Position numbers and translations under genes: made by a program. Under the pieces are notes generated by a model, which did not search any database, was not told where the DNA came from, and saw nothing but the letters and a program-made list of their open reading frames with translations. A DNA stretch of 64,000 nucleotides, from NCBI GenBank assembly GCA_965263155.1, contig OZ253586.1, positions 2,294,001 through 2,358,000 of the forward strand, given 5' to 3'. Position 1 is the stretch's first letter. The number at the start of each line of letters is the position of its first letter. The stretch is from JAAXIE01 sp965263155 (GTDB taxonomy: Bacteria > Chloroflexota > Dehalococcoidia > Lucifugimonadales > JAAXIE01). This document shows positions 25,449 through 35,500 of this stretch, piece by piece.

Positions 25449-26627
25449 CTAGCTCCCCTTCACGCTCAACACTTGGTGGAACTCGTGTATGACCTCCACC
25501 AAGTCTCGCGACTGCTCCATGACGTCGTCGATATCCTTGTACGCCCCAGGAAGTTCATCCAGGAACGCCTCGTCGCGACGCACCGATATCCCCTCCATGG
25601 ACCTGTCGAAGTCTTCCATGGTGAACGAGCGACGGGCCTGCTTGCGGCTCATGCGCCGACCTGCGCCATGCGGAGCGCTGTAGAAGGAGTCGGGGTTGCC
25701 CTTCCCCTTTACCACGTAGCTTCGAGTTCCCATAGAGCCCGGTATCAGACCCAACTGGGCTTCGCGAGCGCTGATAGCGCCCTTGCGCGACACCAGCACG
25801 TCGACGCCGTCGATGCTCTCCAGATTGGTATAGTTATGATGGCAGTCAATCCGCTGCAGCTCATCCACGGGACCCAGATGGTATGCGATGGCGTCCAGCA
25901 CACGGTCCATCATCTCGGCCCGGTTGTGACGGGCGAAACCTTGGGCCCACATCAGGTCGTCGATGTAGGCGTCGAACTCCTCGGTTCCCTGCTCCAGATA
26001 CGCCAGATCCCTGTTGGGAAGCTCTGTGCCCCGCTTTTCGGTGAGCTTCTTGGCAACCTTTATGTGGTATTGGGCCAGCTTGTTCCCAACGCCCCTGGAA
26101 CCGGAGTGAAGAAAGGCCCATACCGAGTCGTTCTCATCCAGCACAACCTCGATAAAGTGATTCCCCGACCCGAGAGTCCCCATCTGCAGAGGCCACTTGC
26201 GGTCAAGCTTCTCAATCAAGCCCGATTGACGGTCGTCGCGCATCAGGTCCCTGACAGTGCCGACCTTCTCCTCAGCGCCCCACTTCACCTTGCCGTTGTA
26301 CCCGCCAGCACTGCGGGGTATCCGCGATTCGATGGACTCCCGCAACGGCGTCAGGTCTTCCGGCAAATCAGCCTTGGTGTAGTTCGTCTGCAACGCCGTC
26401 ATGCCGCAACCTATGTCCACGCCAACGGCGGCAGGAATGATTGCTCCGACGGTGGGGATGCAACTGCCGACGGTGGCGCCTAGGCCAAAGTGGCAGTCGG
26501 GCATGACCGCCACATACCTGTGTATGAACGGCATCTGAGAGGTCTGCTCTATCTGGGCGATCGCCTCGGCTTCGATGGATTCCGGAGGCGCCCATGATAT
26601 AGCTCTATCGTTTATTTCGTATGGCAT
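25449..26627 (-). CDS. rtcB: RtcB-family RNA ligase
   Basis: This protein of about 392 residues has RtcB motifs: Met-Pro-Asp-Cys-His-Phe-Gly, Gly-Val-Asp-Ile-Gly-Cys-Gly-Met with the Mn-binding Cys, Gly-Ser-Gly-Asn-His-Phe-Ile-Glu-Val, His-Ser-Gly-Ser-Arg-Gly, and Ala-Pro-His-Gly-Ala-Gly-Arg with the histidine that is guanylylated. It joins 2',3'-cyclic phosphate or 3'-phosphate RNA ends to 5'-OH ends and acts in RNA repair. I start it at the ATG at 26627 (Met-Pro-Tyr-Glu-Ile-Asn). The open frame continues to 27008, but that stretch is antisense to the next gene. No archease gene is adjacent. Confidence 0.9.
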   Translation of the reverse strand: MPYEINDRAISWAPPESIEAEAIAQIEQTSQMPFIHRYVAVMPDCHFGLGATVGSCIPTVGAIIPAAVGVDIGCGMTALQTNYTKADLPEDLTPLRESIESRIPRSAGGYNGKVKWGAEEKVGTVRDLMRDDRQSGLIEKLDRKWPLQMGTLGSGNHFIEVVLDENDSVWAFLHSGSRGVGNKLAQYHIKVAKKLTEKRGTELPNRDLAYLEQGTEEFDAYIDDLMWAQGFARHNRAEMMDRVLDAIAYHLGPVDELQRIDCHHNYTNLESIDGVDVLVSRKGAISAREAQLGLIPGSMGTRSYVVKGKGNPDSFYSAPHGAGRRMSRKQARRSFTMEDFDRSMEGISVRRDEAFLDELPGAYKDIDDVMEQSRDLVEVIHEFHQVLSVKGS

Positions 26628-26757
26628 GGCTAGGGCTCTTCGCGTAAGATGGATAGCCTGCAAAAGGTAAGCAGAGGGTGAACTATAATTATGCGCCCCG
26701 TCGCCGCGGGAGTAAATAGCCCACATTCCGACGGGCGGGCAGGACTGGGAGCCAGCT

Positions 26758-27681
26758 ATGAACATCGGGTTTGTCGGCTTGGGAATCATGGGCGGCAGCA
26801 TGGCCATGAACATCCGCAACGGGGGCCACGACATGGTGGTCCATGACCTGCGCCGGGAGGCAGCCACCCCGTTGCTAGAGGCGGGAGCGCAGTGGGCCGA
26901 TACCCCACAGCAGGTGGCTGAGGCCAGCGAGGTGGTGTTCACGTCGCTGCCGGGCCCGGTGGAGGTAGAGGCCGTGGCGCTGGGTGAATCGGGCCTCCTA
27001 CAAGGCATGGGGCCAGGGCAAGCCTACTTCGACCTCAGCACCAACTCACCTACCGTGGTGCGTCGCATCAACCAAACCTTCGCCGAGAAGGGCGTCGACA
27101 TGCTGGACGCGCCAGTGAGCGGAGGTCCTGCTGGGGCCCGCTCAGGCCGGCTGGCCATCTGGGTTGGCGGCGACCGGGCGGTGTTCGAGCGTCATCTGCC
27201 AGCGCTGCAAGCCTTCAGCGACAAGCCCTTCTATGTTGGGCCAATCGGCTGCGGCTCGGTGGCCAAGCTGGTGCATAACTGCACCGGTTATGTCGTGCAG
27301 ACGGCGTTGGCAGAGGTGTTCACCATGGGTGTGAAGGCTGGCGTCGAGCCACTGGCCCTGTGGCAGGCGGTACGACAAGGGGCGCAAGGACGCCGGGGCA
27401 CCTTCGAGGGTCTGGCGGAGCACCTGCTCCCCGGCAAATTCGATCCTCCCGACTTCGCACTGCGTCTAGCTCACAAGGACGTCGACCTCGCCGTAGCCGT
27501 AGGCCGCGAGTACGCCGTCCCCATGCGCTTGGCCAACCTAGCCCTCCAGGAACTCACCGAGGCCATGGTCCGTGGCTGGGCCGACCGCGACTCCCGTGTC
27601 GCCATGCTGCTACAGGAGGAGCGGGCTGGCGTGGAGGTGCGGGCCGACGTGGACCGGCTGCGGGAGGTATTGGAGGGGTAG
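26758..27681 (+). CDS. NAD(P)-dependent 3-hydroxyisobutyrate dehydrogenase-family oxidoreductase
   Basis: This 307-residue beta-hydroxyacid dehydrogenase has an N-terminal Rossmann motif Gly-Phe-Val-Gly-Leu-Gly-Ile-Met-Gly with Met-Ala near residues 5-18, the substrate-site segment Asp-Ala-Pro-Val-Ser-Gly-Gly-Pro-x-Gly-Ala near residue 118, and the catalytic lysine segment Gly-Ser-Val-Ala-Lys-Leu-Val-His-Asn near residue 168. It oxidises a 3-hydroxyacid semialdehyde precursor or reduces the semialdehyde. It is divergent from rtcB. A perfect TATAAT at 26684-26689 in the intergenic region is a possible -10, although no good -35 is placed with it. Confidence 0.88.
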   Translation: MNIGFVGLGIMGGSMAMNIRNGGHDMVVHDLRREAATPLLEAGAQWADTPQQVAEASEVVFTSLPGPVEVEAVALGESGLLQGMGPGQAYFDLSTNSPTVVRRINQTFAEKGVDMLDAPVSGGPAGARSGRLAIWVGGDRAVFERHLPALQAFSDKPFYVGPIGCGSVAKLVHNCTGYVVQTALAEVFTMGVKAGVEPLALWQAVRQGAQGRRGTFEGLAEHLLPGKFDPPDFALRLAHKDVDLAVAVGREYAVPMRLANLALQELTEAMVRGWADRDSRVAMLLQEERAGVEVRADVDRLREVLEG

Positions 27682-27715
27682 CGGTCTGATTGGCCACACT
27701 CCGCAAGGGGGACTC

Positions 27716-27739
27716 ATTCGATTGTTCGAATAATCGAAT
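27716..27739. promoter_or_regulatory. 24-bp near-perfect palindrome, candidate operator
   Basis: ATTCGATT (27716-27723) pairs with AATCGAAT (27732-27739), and the centre contains the palindrome TTCGAA (27725-27730). Only one symmetrical base pair is imperfect (G/T). There is no T tract, so it is not a simple terminator. It lies 75 nt before the LLM gene at 27815 and looks like a dimeric regulator site. Confidence 0.5.
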
Positions 27740-27814
27740 ATCCAGGCAGACTTCAATTGGCTTTACCTCGGTGCCGGCAGGAAATGTAGGGAGATCTGTC
27801 AAAAGGAGCTTCGC

Positions 27815-28705
27815 ATGAAGCTGGGAGTCATCTTTCCACAGCAGGAGATTGGGGCCGACCCCGGCGGGTTGCGCGAGTATTTCTTAGCCGTGGAGGAATT
27901 GGGGTACGACTACGTCGGGGTGTATGACCACATATTAGGGGCCGACATCACCAACCGGCCCAATTGGGACGGCATCTACGACAAAGACGACATGTTCCAC
28001 GAGGCCTTCGTGCTGCTGGCCTATGGGGCTGCCCTCACCAGCCGCATCCAGCTATGCACGTCAATAATGGTGCTGGGGCAACGGCAGACTGCCCTCGTTG
28101 CCAAGCAGGCAGCGGCCATCGACGTCCTGAGCAACGGACGCATGCGGTTGGGGATCGGCGCGGGCTGGAATGCCGTGGAGTACGAGGCTCTTGCTCAAGA
28201 CTTCAGCAATCGCGGGAGGCGAATGGAAGAGCAGATGGAGGTGCTGCGGGCGCTGTGGACACAGGAATCGGTCACCTACGACGGCAGCTGCCACACCATC
28301 CACGAGGCCAGCATCAACCCTCTGCCAGTACAGCGCCCCATCCCCATCTGGATTGGTGGCCGCGATGACCGCGTTCTCAGGCGCACCGCCCAACTGGCCG
28401 ATGGCTGGCTCACCCAGAGCCACCAAGTTGAGGAGGGGCAGGAGGCCATCGACCGCCTGCGGGCCTACGCGACAGAAGCGGGCCGCGACCCCGACAGCAT
28501 CGGCATTGAGGCCCGTGTCGGTTCCCGTCGCAACACGGCCGCCCAAAGCAGCGGTGCCGATGTGTGGCGGCAGGAAACCCTAGCGTGGCGAGACATGGGG
28601 GCAACCCACCTCAGCTTCAACGCCATGCGGGCTGGCCTCCAAGGCGCAACCCAGCACATCGAAGCCATTCGGGCCTTCAAGGAGGCGATGCCGGGGGACC
28701 TTTGA
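27815..28705 (+). CDS. LLM-class F420-dependent oxidoreductase
   Basis: This 296-residue luciferase-like protein has Phe-Pro-Gln-Gln-Glu-Ile-Gly at the N-terminus, Leu-Ser-Asn-Gly-Arg-Met-Arg-Leu-Gly-Ile-Gly-Ala-Gly-Trp-Asn near residue 108, and Pro-Ile-Pro-Ile-Trp-Ile-Gly-Gly-Arg near residue 180. These fit the F420-type LLM group. The ATG is preceded by AAAAGGAG at a good distance. The 24-bp palindrome upstream suggests dedicated regulation. The substrate is unknown. It may be part of one transcription unit with the 26758 gene, but the 133-nt gap and the operator argue for its own promoter. Confidence 0.87.
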   Translation: MKLGVIFPQQEIGADPGGLREYFLAVEELGYDYVGVYDHILGADITNRPNWDGIYDKDDMFHEAFVLLAYGAALTSRIQLCTSIMVLGQRQTALVAKQAAAIDVLSNGRMRLGIGAGWNAVEYEALAQDFSNRGRRMEEQMEVLRALWTQESVTYDGSCHTIHEASINPLPVQRPIPIWIGGRDDRVLRRTAQLADGWLTQSHQVEEGQEAIDRLRAYATEAGRDPDSIGIEARVGSRRNTAAQSSGADVWRQETLAWRDMGATHLSFNAMRAGLQGATQHIEAIRAFKEAMPGDL

Positions 28706-28780
28706 GCCCCTGCAGTTCTTTGCTTCAAACACCTGCAGCCTGATATAGTCCATCCGAGGTTACCCTTTGGAGGAAAGTAA

Positions 28781-29128
28781 ATGACAACCGAGAGGAGGCT
28801 GCAGACCATCGAGGAAACTCTCCGAATGATGGCCGACTTGAACGAATCAGTTGTAGCCATGCTGGCCTCTCATGATGGACAACTGGCCGATCACACCGAG
28901 CAACTAGCCTCGCTCCATGAAAACAGCCAGCGAATGGCAGAATTGAACCAGACCCTCGCTACAATGTTGGTCTCCCATGACGAGCAATTGGCTTCCCTCC
29001 GTGAGGACGCCAACAGAACGAAGGACCTCCTCGCTGAAGCGCGCGAGGACAACAGAATGACTCGGAACCTGTGGGTCAATCTCGCCAGGAGATACGGCTG
29101 GCTGGATGACGAAGACCTCCAAGGTTGA
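28781..29128 (+). CDS. Coiled-coil protein with a two-fold internal repeat
   Basis: This 115-residue protein is largely coiled coil. A unit of about 32 residues, with the pattern Met-Ala-(Asp/Glu)-Leu-Asn-x-x-x-x-x-Met-Leu-x-Ser-His-Asp-x-Gln-Leu, occurs twice (about residues 11-43 and 47-79). The C-terminal tail Trp-Val-Asn-Leu-Ala-Arg-Arg-Tyr-Gly-Trp-Leu-Asp-Asp is short and may form a cap. There is no signal peptide. The ATG has GGAGG 8 nt upstream. It precedes the CoA ligase gene closely. I recognise no named family. Confidence 0.6.
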   Translation: MTTERRLQTIEETLRMMADLNESVVAMLASHDGQLADHTEQLASLHENSQRMAELNQTLATMLVSHDEQLASLREDANRTKDLLAEAREDNRMTRNLWVNLARRYGWLDDEDLQG

Positions 29129-29177
29129 AGAAACGGACCGAAGCACCTCCTACCCTTACCACGGAGCAACCTCTGAC

Positions 29178-30782
29178 ATGACCAACTCCCCCACCCACCT
29201 CCCCTGGCAGCAATCCCTAGGCGAATTCCTCGCCGAAATCGTCCAGCGCGACCCCGACAAGGTCTTCCTCGAGATTTCCGGCCAGCCCATCACCTACAGC
29301 CAGTTCGACGACGCCATCAAGCGCACGGCTGGCATGTTCCAAGCCGCTGGCATCCGCCACGGCGACCGCGTCTGCCTCTTCCTCCCCAACTGCGCCGAGT
29401 TCATGTACTGCTGGTTCGGGCTGTCGCTCATCGGCGCCATCAGCGTACCCATCAATACCGCCTACAAGCGTGACGAGGCCTCCTACATCCTGAACAACGC
29501 CGGCGCCTCTGCATTGGTGACCCACACCTCACTCTTGGACGTTGCTCGCGAAGCCGCCGACCTTGCCCCCGAACTGCGCCACAAGCTGCTCGTAGGTGGC
29601 ACAGAGCCGGACTGGACGGGCTTCAGCGAATCCCTAGCCAACGCCACCCCCATCGACTCCCCAGCCGCCGTCTCCCCACAAGACATCTGCATGCTGGTGT
29701 ACACCTCCGGCACCACCGGCAACCCCAAGGGCGTCATGCTCACCCACCAGATGTACGTTGCCTCTGGGCAGGGGTTCGCCCACTGGACCGAGGCCACCAG
29801 CGACGACCGCTTCTTCACCTGCCTCCCCTTCTTCCACGCCAACGCCCAGTACTACTCCACCATGGGCACCCTCGCAGCCGGCGCAACCCTCGTCGTCGAG
29901 GAGCGCTTCAGCGCCTCCCGCTTCTGGGAACAGGTGCGGGAGGCCAAGGCCACTGTCGTCAATTTCATCGGCATGATGATGCCAGTGCTGTCCAAGCAGC
30001 CCGAGTCGCCCTTGGACAGCCAGAACACAGTCCGCCTCTTCTACGGCTCGCCCTCCTTCGACCCGCCTTTCCTGCAGGCCTTTCAGGAGCGGTTCGGCAC
30101 CGACATCATCGTAGGTTTCGGCATGACCGAGTGCTGCTACGGCAGCATCGAGAAGATCGGCGCGACACGCCGCCCCAACTCATCGGGCCAGCCACGCCAG
30201 CACCCCGACCAGCGCTTCCAGAACGAGGTCGCCATCGTGGACGACGACGGCAACTCCTTGCCGAGTGGCGCAACAGGCGAAATCGTCCTGCGCAACCCAG
30301 CAGTAACCTCCGGCTACTGGCGCAACGAGGAGCAGACGCACGAAGCTCTCCGCGACGGCTGGCTGCACACCGGCGACATGGGACGCTTGGATGAGGACGG
30401 CTTCCTCTACTTCGTCGACCGCAAGAAGGACGTGATCCGTCGTCGCGGTGAGAACATCTCCTCCCAAGAGGTGGAAGACACCATCAAGTCGCACCCCACC
30501 GTCCTCGACTGCGCCGTCATCGCCGTCCCCTCGGAACTGGGCGAGGACGACGTGAAGGCCTACGTCACCGCACGCGCCGATGCCACCGTCGACCCCGAAC
30601 AAATAGTCCACTGGTGCGCCGCCCGCCTTGCCTACTTCAAGGTGCCACGGTACTTCGAGGTCCGCGACGACCTGCCCCGCACCCCCAGCATGCGCGTCCG
30701 CAAGGACATCCTCCGCCGCGAGCGCGACGACCTCACCGCAGGATGCTTCGACCGCGAGCAGGCAGGCATCCGTATTCGGTAA
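29178..30782 (+). CDS. AMP-dependent acyl-CoA synthetase/ligase
   Basis: This acyl-CoA ligase of about 534 residues has the adenylate-forming motifs Tyr-Thr-Ser-Gly-Thr-Thr-Gly-Asn-Pro-Lys-Gly, Gly-Phe-Gly-Met-Thr-Glu, and Gly-Trp-Leu-His-Thr-Gly-Asp-Met followed by Asp-Arg-Lys-Lys-Asp-Val-Ile-Arg-Arg-Arg-Gly-Glu-Asn. The C-terminal Met-Arg-Val-Arg-Lys-Asp has the catalytic lysine. It activates a carboxylic acid to its CoA ester; the overall form resembles carnitine/crotonobetaine-CoA ligases. ATG 29178 fits the family start; a frame from 29106 would overlap the previous gene. CaiB-type CoA-transferases elsewhere in the window could act on similar substrates (inference). Confidence 0.86.
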   Translation: MTNSPTHLPWQQSLGEFLAEIVQRDPDKVFLEISGQPITYSQFDDAIKRTAGMFQAAGIRHGDRVCLFLPNCAEFMYCWFGLSLIGAISVPINTAYKRDEASYILNNAGASALVTHTSLLDVAREAADLAPELRHKLLVGGTEPDWTGFSESLANATPIDSPAAVSPQDICMLVYTSGTTGNPKGVMLTHQMYVASGQGFAHWTEATSDDRFFTCLPFFHANAQYYSTMGTLAAGATLVVEERFSASRFWEQVREAKATVVNFIGMMMPVLSKQPESPLDSQNTVRLFYGSPSFDPPFLQAFQERFGTDIIVGFGMTECCYGSIEKIGATRRPNSSGQPRQHPDQRFQNEVAIVDDDGNSLPSGATGEIVLRNPAVTSGYWRNEEQTHEALRDGWLHTGDMGRLDEDGFLYFVDRKKDVIRRRGENISSQEVEDTIKSHPTVLDCAVIAVPSELGEDDVKAYVTARADATVDPEQIVHWCAARLAYFKVPRYFEVRDDLPRTPSMRVRKDILRRERDDLTAGCFDREQAGIRIR

Positions 30783-30823
30783 TCAACTACTGGCGTTGAT
30801 TACCGGATTTGGATCAACCTTGG

Positions 30824-30848
30824 ATTCCGGCCCGCGCCGGAATGACGG
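30824..30848. repeat. dRS3-like palindromic repeat, second copy
   Basis: ATTCCG, eight bases, then CGGAAT followed by GACGG forms the same kind of interrupted palindrome as at 1406-1433. It sits between the CoA ligase and the DUF1989 gene. Confidence 0.45.
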
Positions 30849-30869
30849 TAGTATCGAAGGAGGCCACCC

Positions 30870-31505
30870 ATGACCCAGTCCGTCGAGCAAGCAGCCCAAG
30901 TCCCCGGCCAAATCATCGAAGATGTCACCATACAGCCCGCCCAGCACTGGGCCCGCGTGGTCCCCCAAGGCAGCCGTGTGCGCTTCATCGACCTAGAGGG
31001 CAAGCAGGCCATCGACTTCCTCGCCTACAACGCCCACGACCCCTCCGAGCGCTACAACGCCGCCGACACCATGAAGTACGCCGGCACCATCTTCCTCACC
31101 AAGGGCCACGGCATCTACACCGACATGGGTCGAAAGCTGTTCACCATCGTCGAGGACACCTGCGGTCGCCACGACACCATCGGAGGCTGCTGCAGCGCCG
31201 AGAGCAACCAGCTTCGCTACACCGACGCCAACACGCCCAACTGTCGCGACACCTTCCTCAAGGGCCTAGCCGAGCACGGCCTCGGCAAAAAGGACATCGT
31301 CGCCAACCTCAATTTCTTCATGAACGTCCCCGTCGAGCACGACGGCGCCATGGCCCTAGTCGAAGGCTACTCCCAACCCGGCGACCTCGTCGAACTCCAA
31401 GCCGAAATGGATGCCCTAGCCGTAATCTCCAACTGCCCCCAAACCCGCAACCCCGTCAACGCCTTCACCCCCACCCCCATCCGCATCATCCTCTGGCACC
31501 CCTAG
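30870..31505 (+). CDS. DUF1989 / urea carboxylase-associated family protein
   Basis: This 211-residue protein belongs to the DUF1989 family found with urea carboxylase and aminomethyltransferase-like genes. Family segments are Phe-Ile-Asp-Leu-Glu-Gly-Lys-Gln-Ala-Ile-Asp-Phe-Leu, Asp-Thr-Cys-Gly-Arg-His-Asp, Gly-Gly-Cys-Cys and Asn-Phe-Phe-Met-Asn-Val-Pro. Conserved Cys and His residues suggest a metal site. The biochemical role of the family is not settled, and no urea carboxylase or allophanate hydrolase lies nearby. The ATG has GGAGG upstream. The sequence appears complete. Confidence 0.78.
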   Translation: MTQSVEQAAQVPGQIIEDVTIQPAQHWARVVPQGSRVRFIDLEGKQAIDFLAYNAHDPSERYNAADTMKYAGTIFLTKGHGIYTDMGRKLFTIVEDTCGRHDTIGGCCSAESNQLRYTDANTPNCRDTFLKGLAEHGLGKKDIVANLNFFMNVPVEHDGAMALVEGYSQPGDLVELQAEMDALAVISNCPQTRNPVNAFTPTPIRIILWHP

Positions 31506-31739
31506 GAAACACGCTATCGGCTCGGAGATCAGGGATTTAGCTCCCCGACTTGGAAGAGGCGCGGTCTCCTATATCCTAGGTGAAAGCTCGCATCCATCCA
31601 CTGATCTGTCCAACTCACGTTCACCAAGGGTAAAATTGTATCGGGGTCTTCGACGCTTCATGTTCCTTCCTTGCCGCTGTCGGAGGCGTACGCAGCCCCT
31701 GATACCAATACAGCTTCCATTGACCCGTACGTCAAGGGT

Positions 31740-32537
31740 ATGACAGATTTGAATGGACAGACCCCATCAGGAGGGACTAGCGAAGAGTCCCTGATGACAC
31801 GTTGGCTTCAAGGCGACGACACCGATGTGGGCCAACATACCTTTACGATACTGTCTGAATGTCCCGGCTCTCGGGCTTTTCTGGCGGCAGAACTGCAGGA
31901 TACCTTTCGGGACCATTACATGTCCCAAGAAACGTTCAGCCAAAGAATTGCAGACCTAGGAGCAATCGAGACGTCGGAGCTATTGAGGGAATTACTTCCA
32001 GCGACAAAGCAGTCCCGTTCCGGAGATGCCGGCGAGATTCTGGCGACTGAAATCGTTGAGGACAAACTGCAATACCAAGTTCCAATTCGAAGACTTCGAT
32101 GGAAGGACGGTAGGGACGCTGCACTTCGCGGGGACGACATCGTTGGAGTGGGAACCGACCCTGAGGGCAAAATCCGGTTCCTGAAGGGAGAGTCCAAAAG
32201 CAGGGCTACGCTAACCCCGAGTACGATTAAGGACGCGAGCGACGCACTCGACGGGAACATGGGCCGACCAAGCCCTCATACCGTACTCTTCGTTGCTACC
32301 CGACTCCGCGAGCACGGCGACCACGACTTAGCCACCAAGTTAGAGAAAGCTCTTCTTCAGAGTTTTGGCGGGCACGATATTGAGCACCTCCTTTTTGTAA
32401 TGACCGGAAACAACCCTACAAATCTCTTGTCCAACCATGTCGCAGAACTCGGGGACCAGCAACTCAGGCGGCACGCCATTGGGGTACGTATCCCGGATCA
32501 TGGGCCATTCATCGCAAAGTTATTTGGCAGTTTCTAG
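31740..32537 (+). CDS. hamA: HamA-like nuclease of a Hachiman defence system (DUF1837)
   Basis: The protein has about 265 residues and matches the plan of HamA, the DUF1837 effector of Hachiman. A PD-(D/E)xK-like core is visible: Gly-Asp-Ala-Gly-Glu-Ile, then Arg-Gly-Asp-Asp-Ile-Val-Gly, then Lys-Gly-Glu-Ser-Lys-Ser-Arg, supplying Glu99, Asp132/133, Glu151 and Lys153 counted from the ATG at 31740. Known Hachiman HamA degrades DNA once released by HamB. The start is uncertain: the open frame begins at TTG 31671, and ATG 31794 is also possible. Its stop immediately precedes the helicase ATG, so the two are one operon. Lower GC and different codon choice from neighbours suggest horizontal transfer. 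Confidence 0.75.
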   Translation: MTDLNGQTPSGGTSEESLMTRWLQGDDTDVGQHTFTILSECPGSRAFLAAELQDTFRDHYMSQETFSQRIADLGAIETSELLRELLPATKQSRSGDAGEILATEIVEDKLQYQVPIRRLRWKDGRDAALRGDDIVGVGTDPEGKIRFLKGESKSRATLTPSTIKDASDALDGNMGRPSPHTVLFVATRLREHGDHDLATKLEKALLQSFGGHDIEHLLFVMTGNNPTNLLSNHVAELGDQQLRRHAIGVRIPDHGPFIAKLFGSF

Positions 32538-35500
32538 ATGACGCAACGACAGGTCGAGCTAGCCGAGATACTCACGGGCGCAGTGAGCCCTGCCTTCCGT
32601 GGCCGCCTCCTCGATCGAGGCATCGCCCGCAGCCTGATCTGGAGTAACGGTCAACTTCCTGAAGGGTCCCCGGCCTTCGCCAACACCCTAACCAGCGACC
32701 TTTTGGATTACGCCTATACTATCCTCTCGATGGCGCTACAGCTTCGGGACGAAATGCGGAACCATGAAGTGGCCAAAGAAGCTTTCCGAGTGGCGGGAGA
32801 AGCTATTCAAGCAGCTGTACATAGAGGTGACAACGATCTCTCGGCCCGTGGTTTTCACAGAGTTAGTGCCGCGGTGGCCTTCCATTTAGCTGGGTACTCT
32901 GCAATGGCGTATTCAATAGTGCCGACCGGTTCGATCGACAGCAATCTATCTCCGACAGAGGAAGTCCTCGTTCTATTGTTCCGGCGACGGTTGCAGGAGA
33001 TGCGGACCGTTGTATCTGGTTGGTTGCTCAACGATGATCACCTTGACCATGGCGTGGCCGGTCGCCTTCGTGAGGACATTGAATTCGACCAGGAAGACGC
33101 AGCTCATACACTTATCACGACTTCATTCATGCGTGCGTTAGCGCTTTTCGACCACGCCATTTTTACAGGAGACGGAGAAGTCATTGATGCAGCAAGAACC
33201 ATTCTGAGAGATGCTGCCCGTGTGTCCTCCCAATTAAACTTCGTCAATCATTGGTGGACATGCACGCTGGCCTCCCACCTTATCGATGATCTATGGGATT
33301 TAACTCTCTACGAAAGCGTTCCTCTTCTGCCTCCCGATGATCCGGACCAAAATCAGTGGACTGATCTCCGGCTCAATTACATACAAAGTCTGTTAGTGGC
33401 CGCGCGCCCCACTATCGAACTTTGGCCATCTCAGGTAGATGCAGCCCAACGGGCTGCCGATCCCCTAGACGACCTCGTCATCGCCTTACCGACAAGTGCA
33501 GGGAAAACTCGGATCGCCGAACTCTGCATTCTACGGACTCTGGCATCTGGCCGCCGTGCCGTTTACGTTACACCCTTGAGAGCACTTTCTGCCCAGATAG
33601 AAAGGGATATGGCACAAATTTTCCTCCCCCTTGGATATTCAGTTTCATCGCTATATAGTTCAGTCGAGTTGGACAGCGGTGATGCCGAAACTTTACGGCA
33701 AGGACACATAGTTGTTTCCACTCCCGAAAAGCTTAGTTTTGCTTTGCGCAATGACCCTAGCTTAATCGATGATGTCGGCCTCATAGTTCTCGACGAAGGT
33801 CACATGCTGGGCCCCAATGAACGAGAGATACTCTATGAAGTTTTGGTCGAAAGTCTGCTGAAAAGGGAAGATGCGGCCACCCGTAGAATCGTTTCGCTCT
33901 CGGCACTGTTTCCTGCTCCTGAAGAAATGGCCCCCGTCGTCGAATGGCTCCGCAGGGATGTGCCTGGAGACCCAATACACTCCTATTGGCGTCCGACACG
34001 CCAGCGGTTTGGCACCATAGAATGGTTCCACGCTTTAGGTGCCGCCCGCCTCGATATGGCCGTGGACGGACAAAGTTCGTATGTCCAGCGCTTCATCGAA
34101 CCGCGCTTGCCGCCCAAAGGTTCCCGTAGAAAAAATCTTTTCCCCCACACCAAGAATGAGCTGACGCTCGCCGTAGCTTGGCAATTTGTCGAACAGGGTA
34201 GAGGTGTTCTAGTTTACTGCTCTCTCCGTAAGTCCGTAGAGCCTCTAGGCGAGCTCATCCTCAAGTCGATCCGACAAGGCCTTCTCTCGTCCTTAAGGGA
34301 ACCTACCGAACGCGTCCAAGATGCTATCAACACTGGGACAGAATGGCTCGGCGCAGAACATCCCGCAGTTCAGTGCCTCAGATTTGGCGTTGCTTTACAT
34401 CACGCTAGGCTACCAAGGCCGTTCCTCAACGAAGTCGAAGCATTGTTGAGACTTGGTGAATGTCCATTAGTTATTGCCTCACCCACGTTGGCTCAAGGCT
34501 TAAATTTGTCCGCCGGCGTCCTTTTGGTTCCATCGATTTGGCGAACCAAGAACATTGTCCCATCTACCGAGTTCTCTAACGTATCCGGACGCGCGGGGAG
34601 AGCATTCGTCGACCTTGAAGGTCTCGTTATCCATATCATCTGGGAAACTATTGCTTGGAAAAGAAGATTCGCACACCAGAACTGGTCCGCCTTAGTCGGT
34701 TCCACAGGAAAAATACAGGTGGTGAGTGGATTGCTAGAGCTCACTATTCTCATTTGTACAAGGATTGCAGACCGTGCCGACGTACCATTCGAAGAAGTGT
34801 TGGAATACATCACATCAAATGCAGAGTCCTGGAGTTTCGACCCCACCTCCAATAGTGATGTATCGGAAGCTGATTGGGAAAGGGCTGTTGCCTCACTAGA
34901 CTCGGCCGTTTTGTCTCTCGTAGAGCCCGATCTTGAAGACGTTTCTCTCGACTCCGAGCTTTCTGCAGGTCTCGAAAGCTCCCTTTTTTCAAGGTTGCTG
35001 CAAAGCAAGCCTCAGTCTACTCAGGATCTACTGCCTCAGGTTGTCGCCGCCAGAGCGCACCATATCTGGTCTGCGACTAATGCAGCGCAGCGGCGAGGGT
35101 TTTATTTGTCAGGGGTCGGTTTGCGGGCAGGTTCATACCTAAGTTCGGTGCTCGATCAACTTGTAACTTCACTATTGGAAGCTGACACCGCTGTCGAACA
35201 AGGTGAAGTCTCCGCTCTTATTGAAGCTATCGCCCAATTCGCCGAATTGGCCCTTCGAGTCGCTCCTTTCCGTCCCGCCGAGCCCATGCCAGACACATGG
35301 CGCAGCGGATTGGCGGCCTGGTTAGAGGGGCATCCAGCATCAGATGTTATTTCAATTCTAGGAGATGATGGTGTCGCCTTCTTACAGGATATCATCACGT
35401 ACCGTCTCCCATGGGCGATGGAAGCGGTTCGTGTACATGCCCTAGCCGTTGAACACTCAACGGCTAACGACCTGAAGGGTCTGGCAGCTGCGGTAACACA

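Noticed and set aside
25422..26483. Plus-strand open frame of 353 codons
   Set aside because: Antisense to rtcB, with shadow-type composition.
26628..27008. N-terminal extension of RtcB
   Set aside because: The extra 127 codons are antisense to the 3-hydroxyisobutyrate dehydrogenase-family gene and match no RtcB sequence.
30809..31540. Plus-strand frame of 243 codons overlapping the DUF1989 gene
   Set aside because: Arg/His/Pro-rich off-frame translation of a GC-rich gene.
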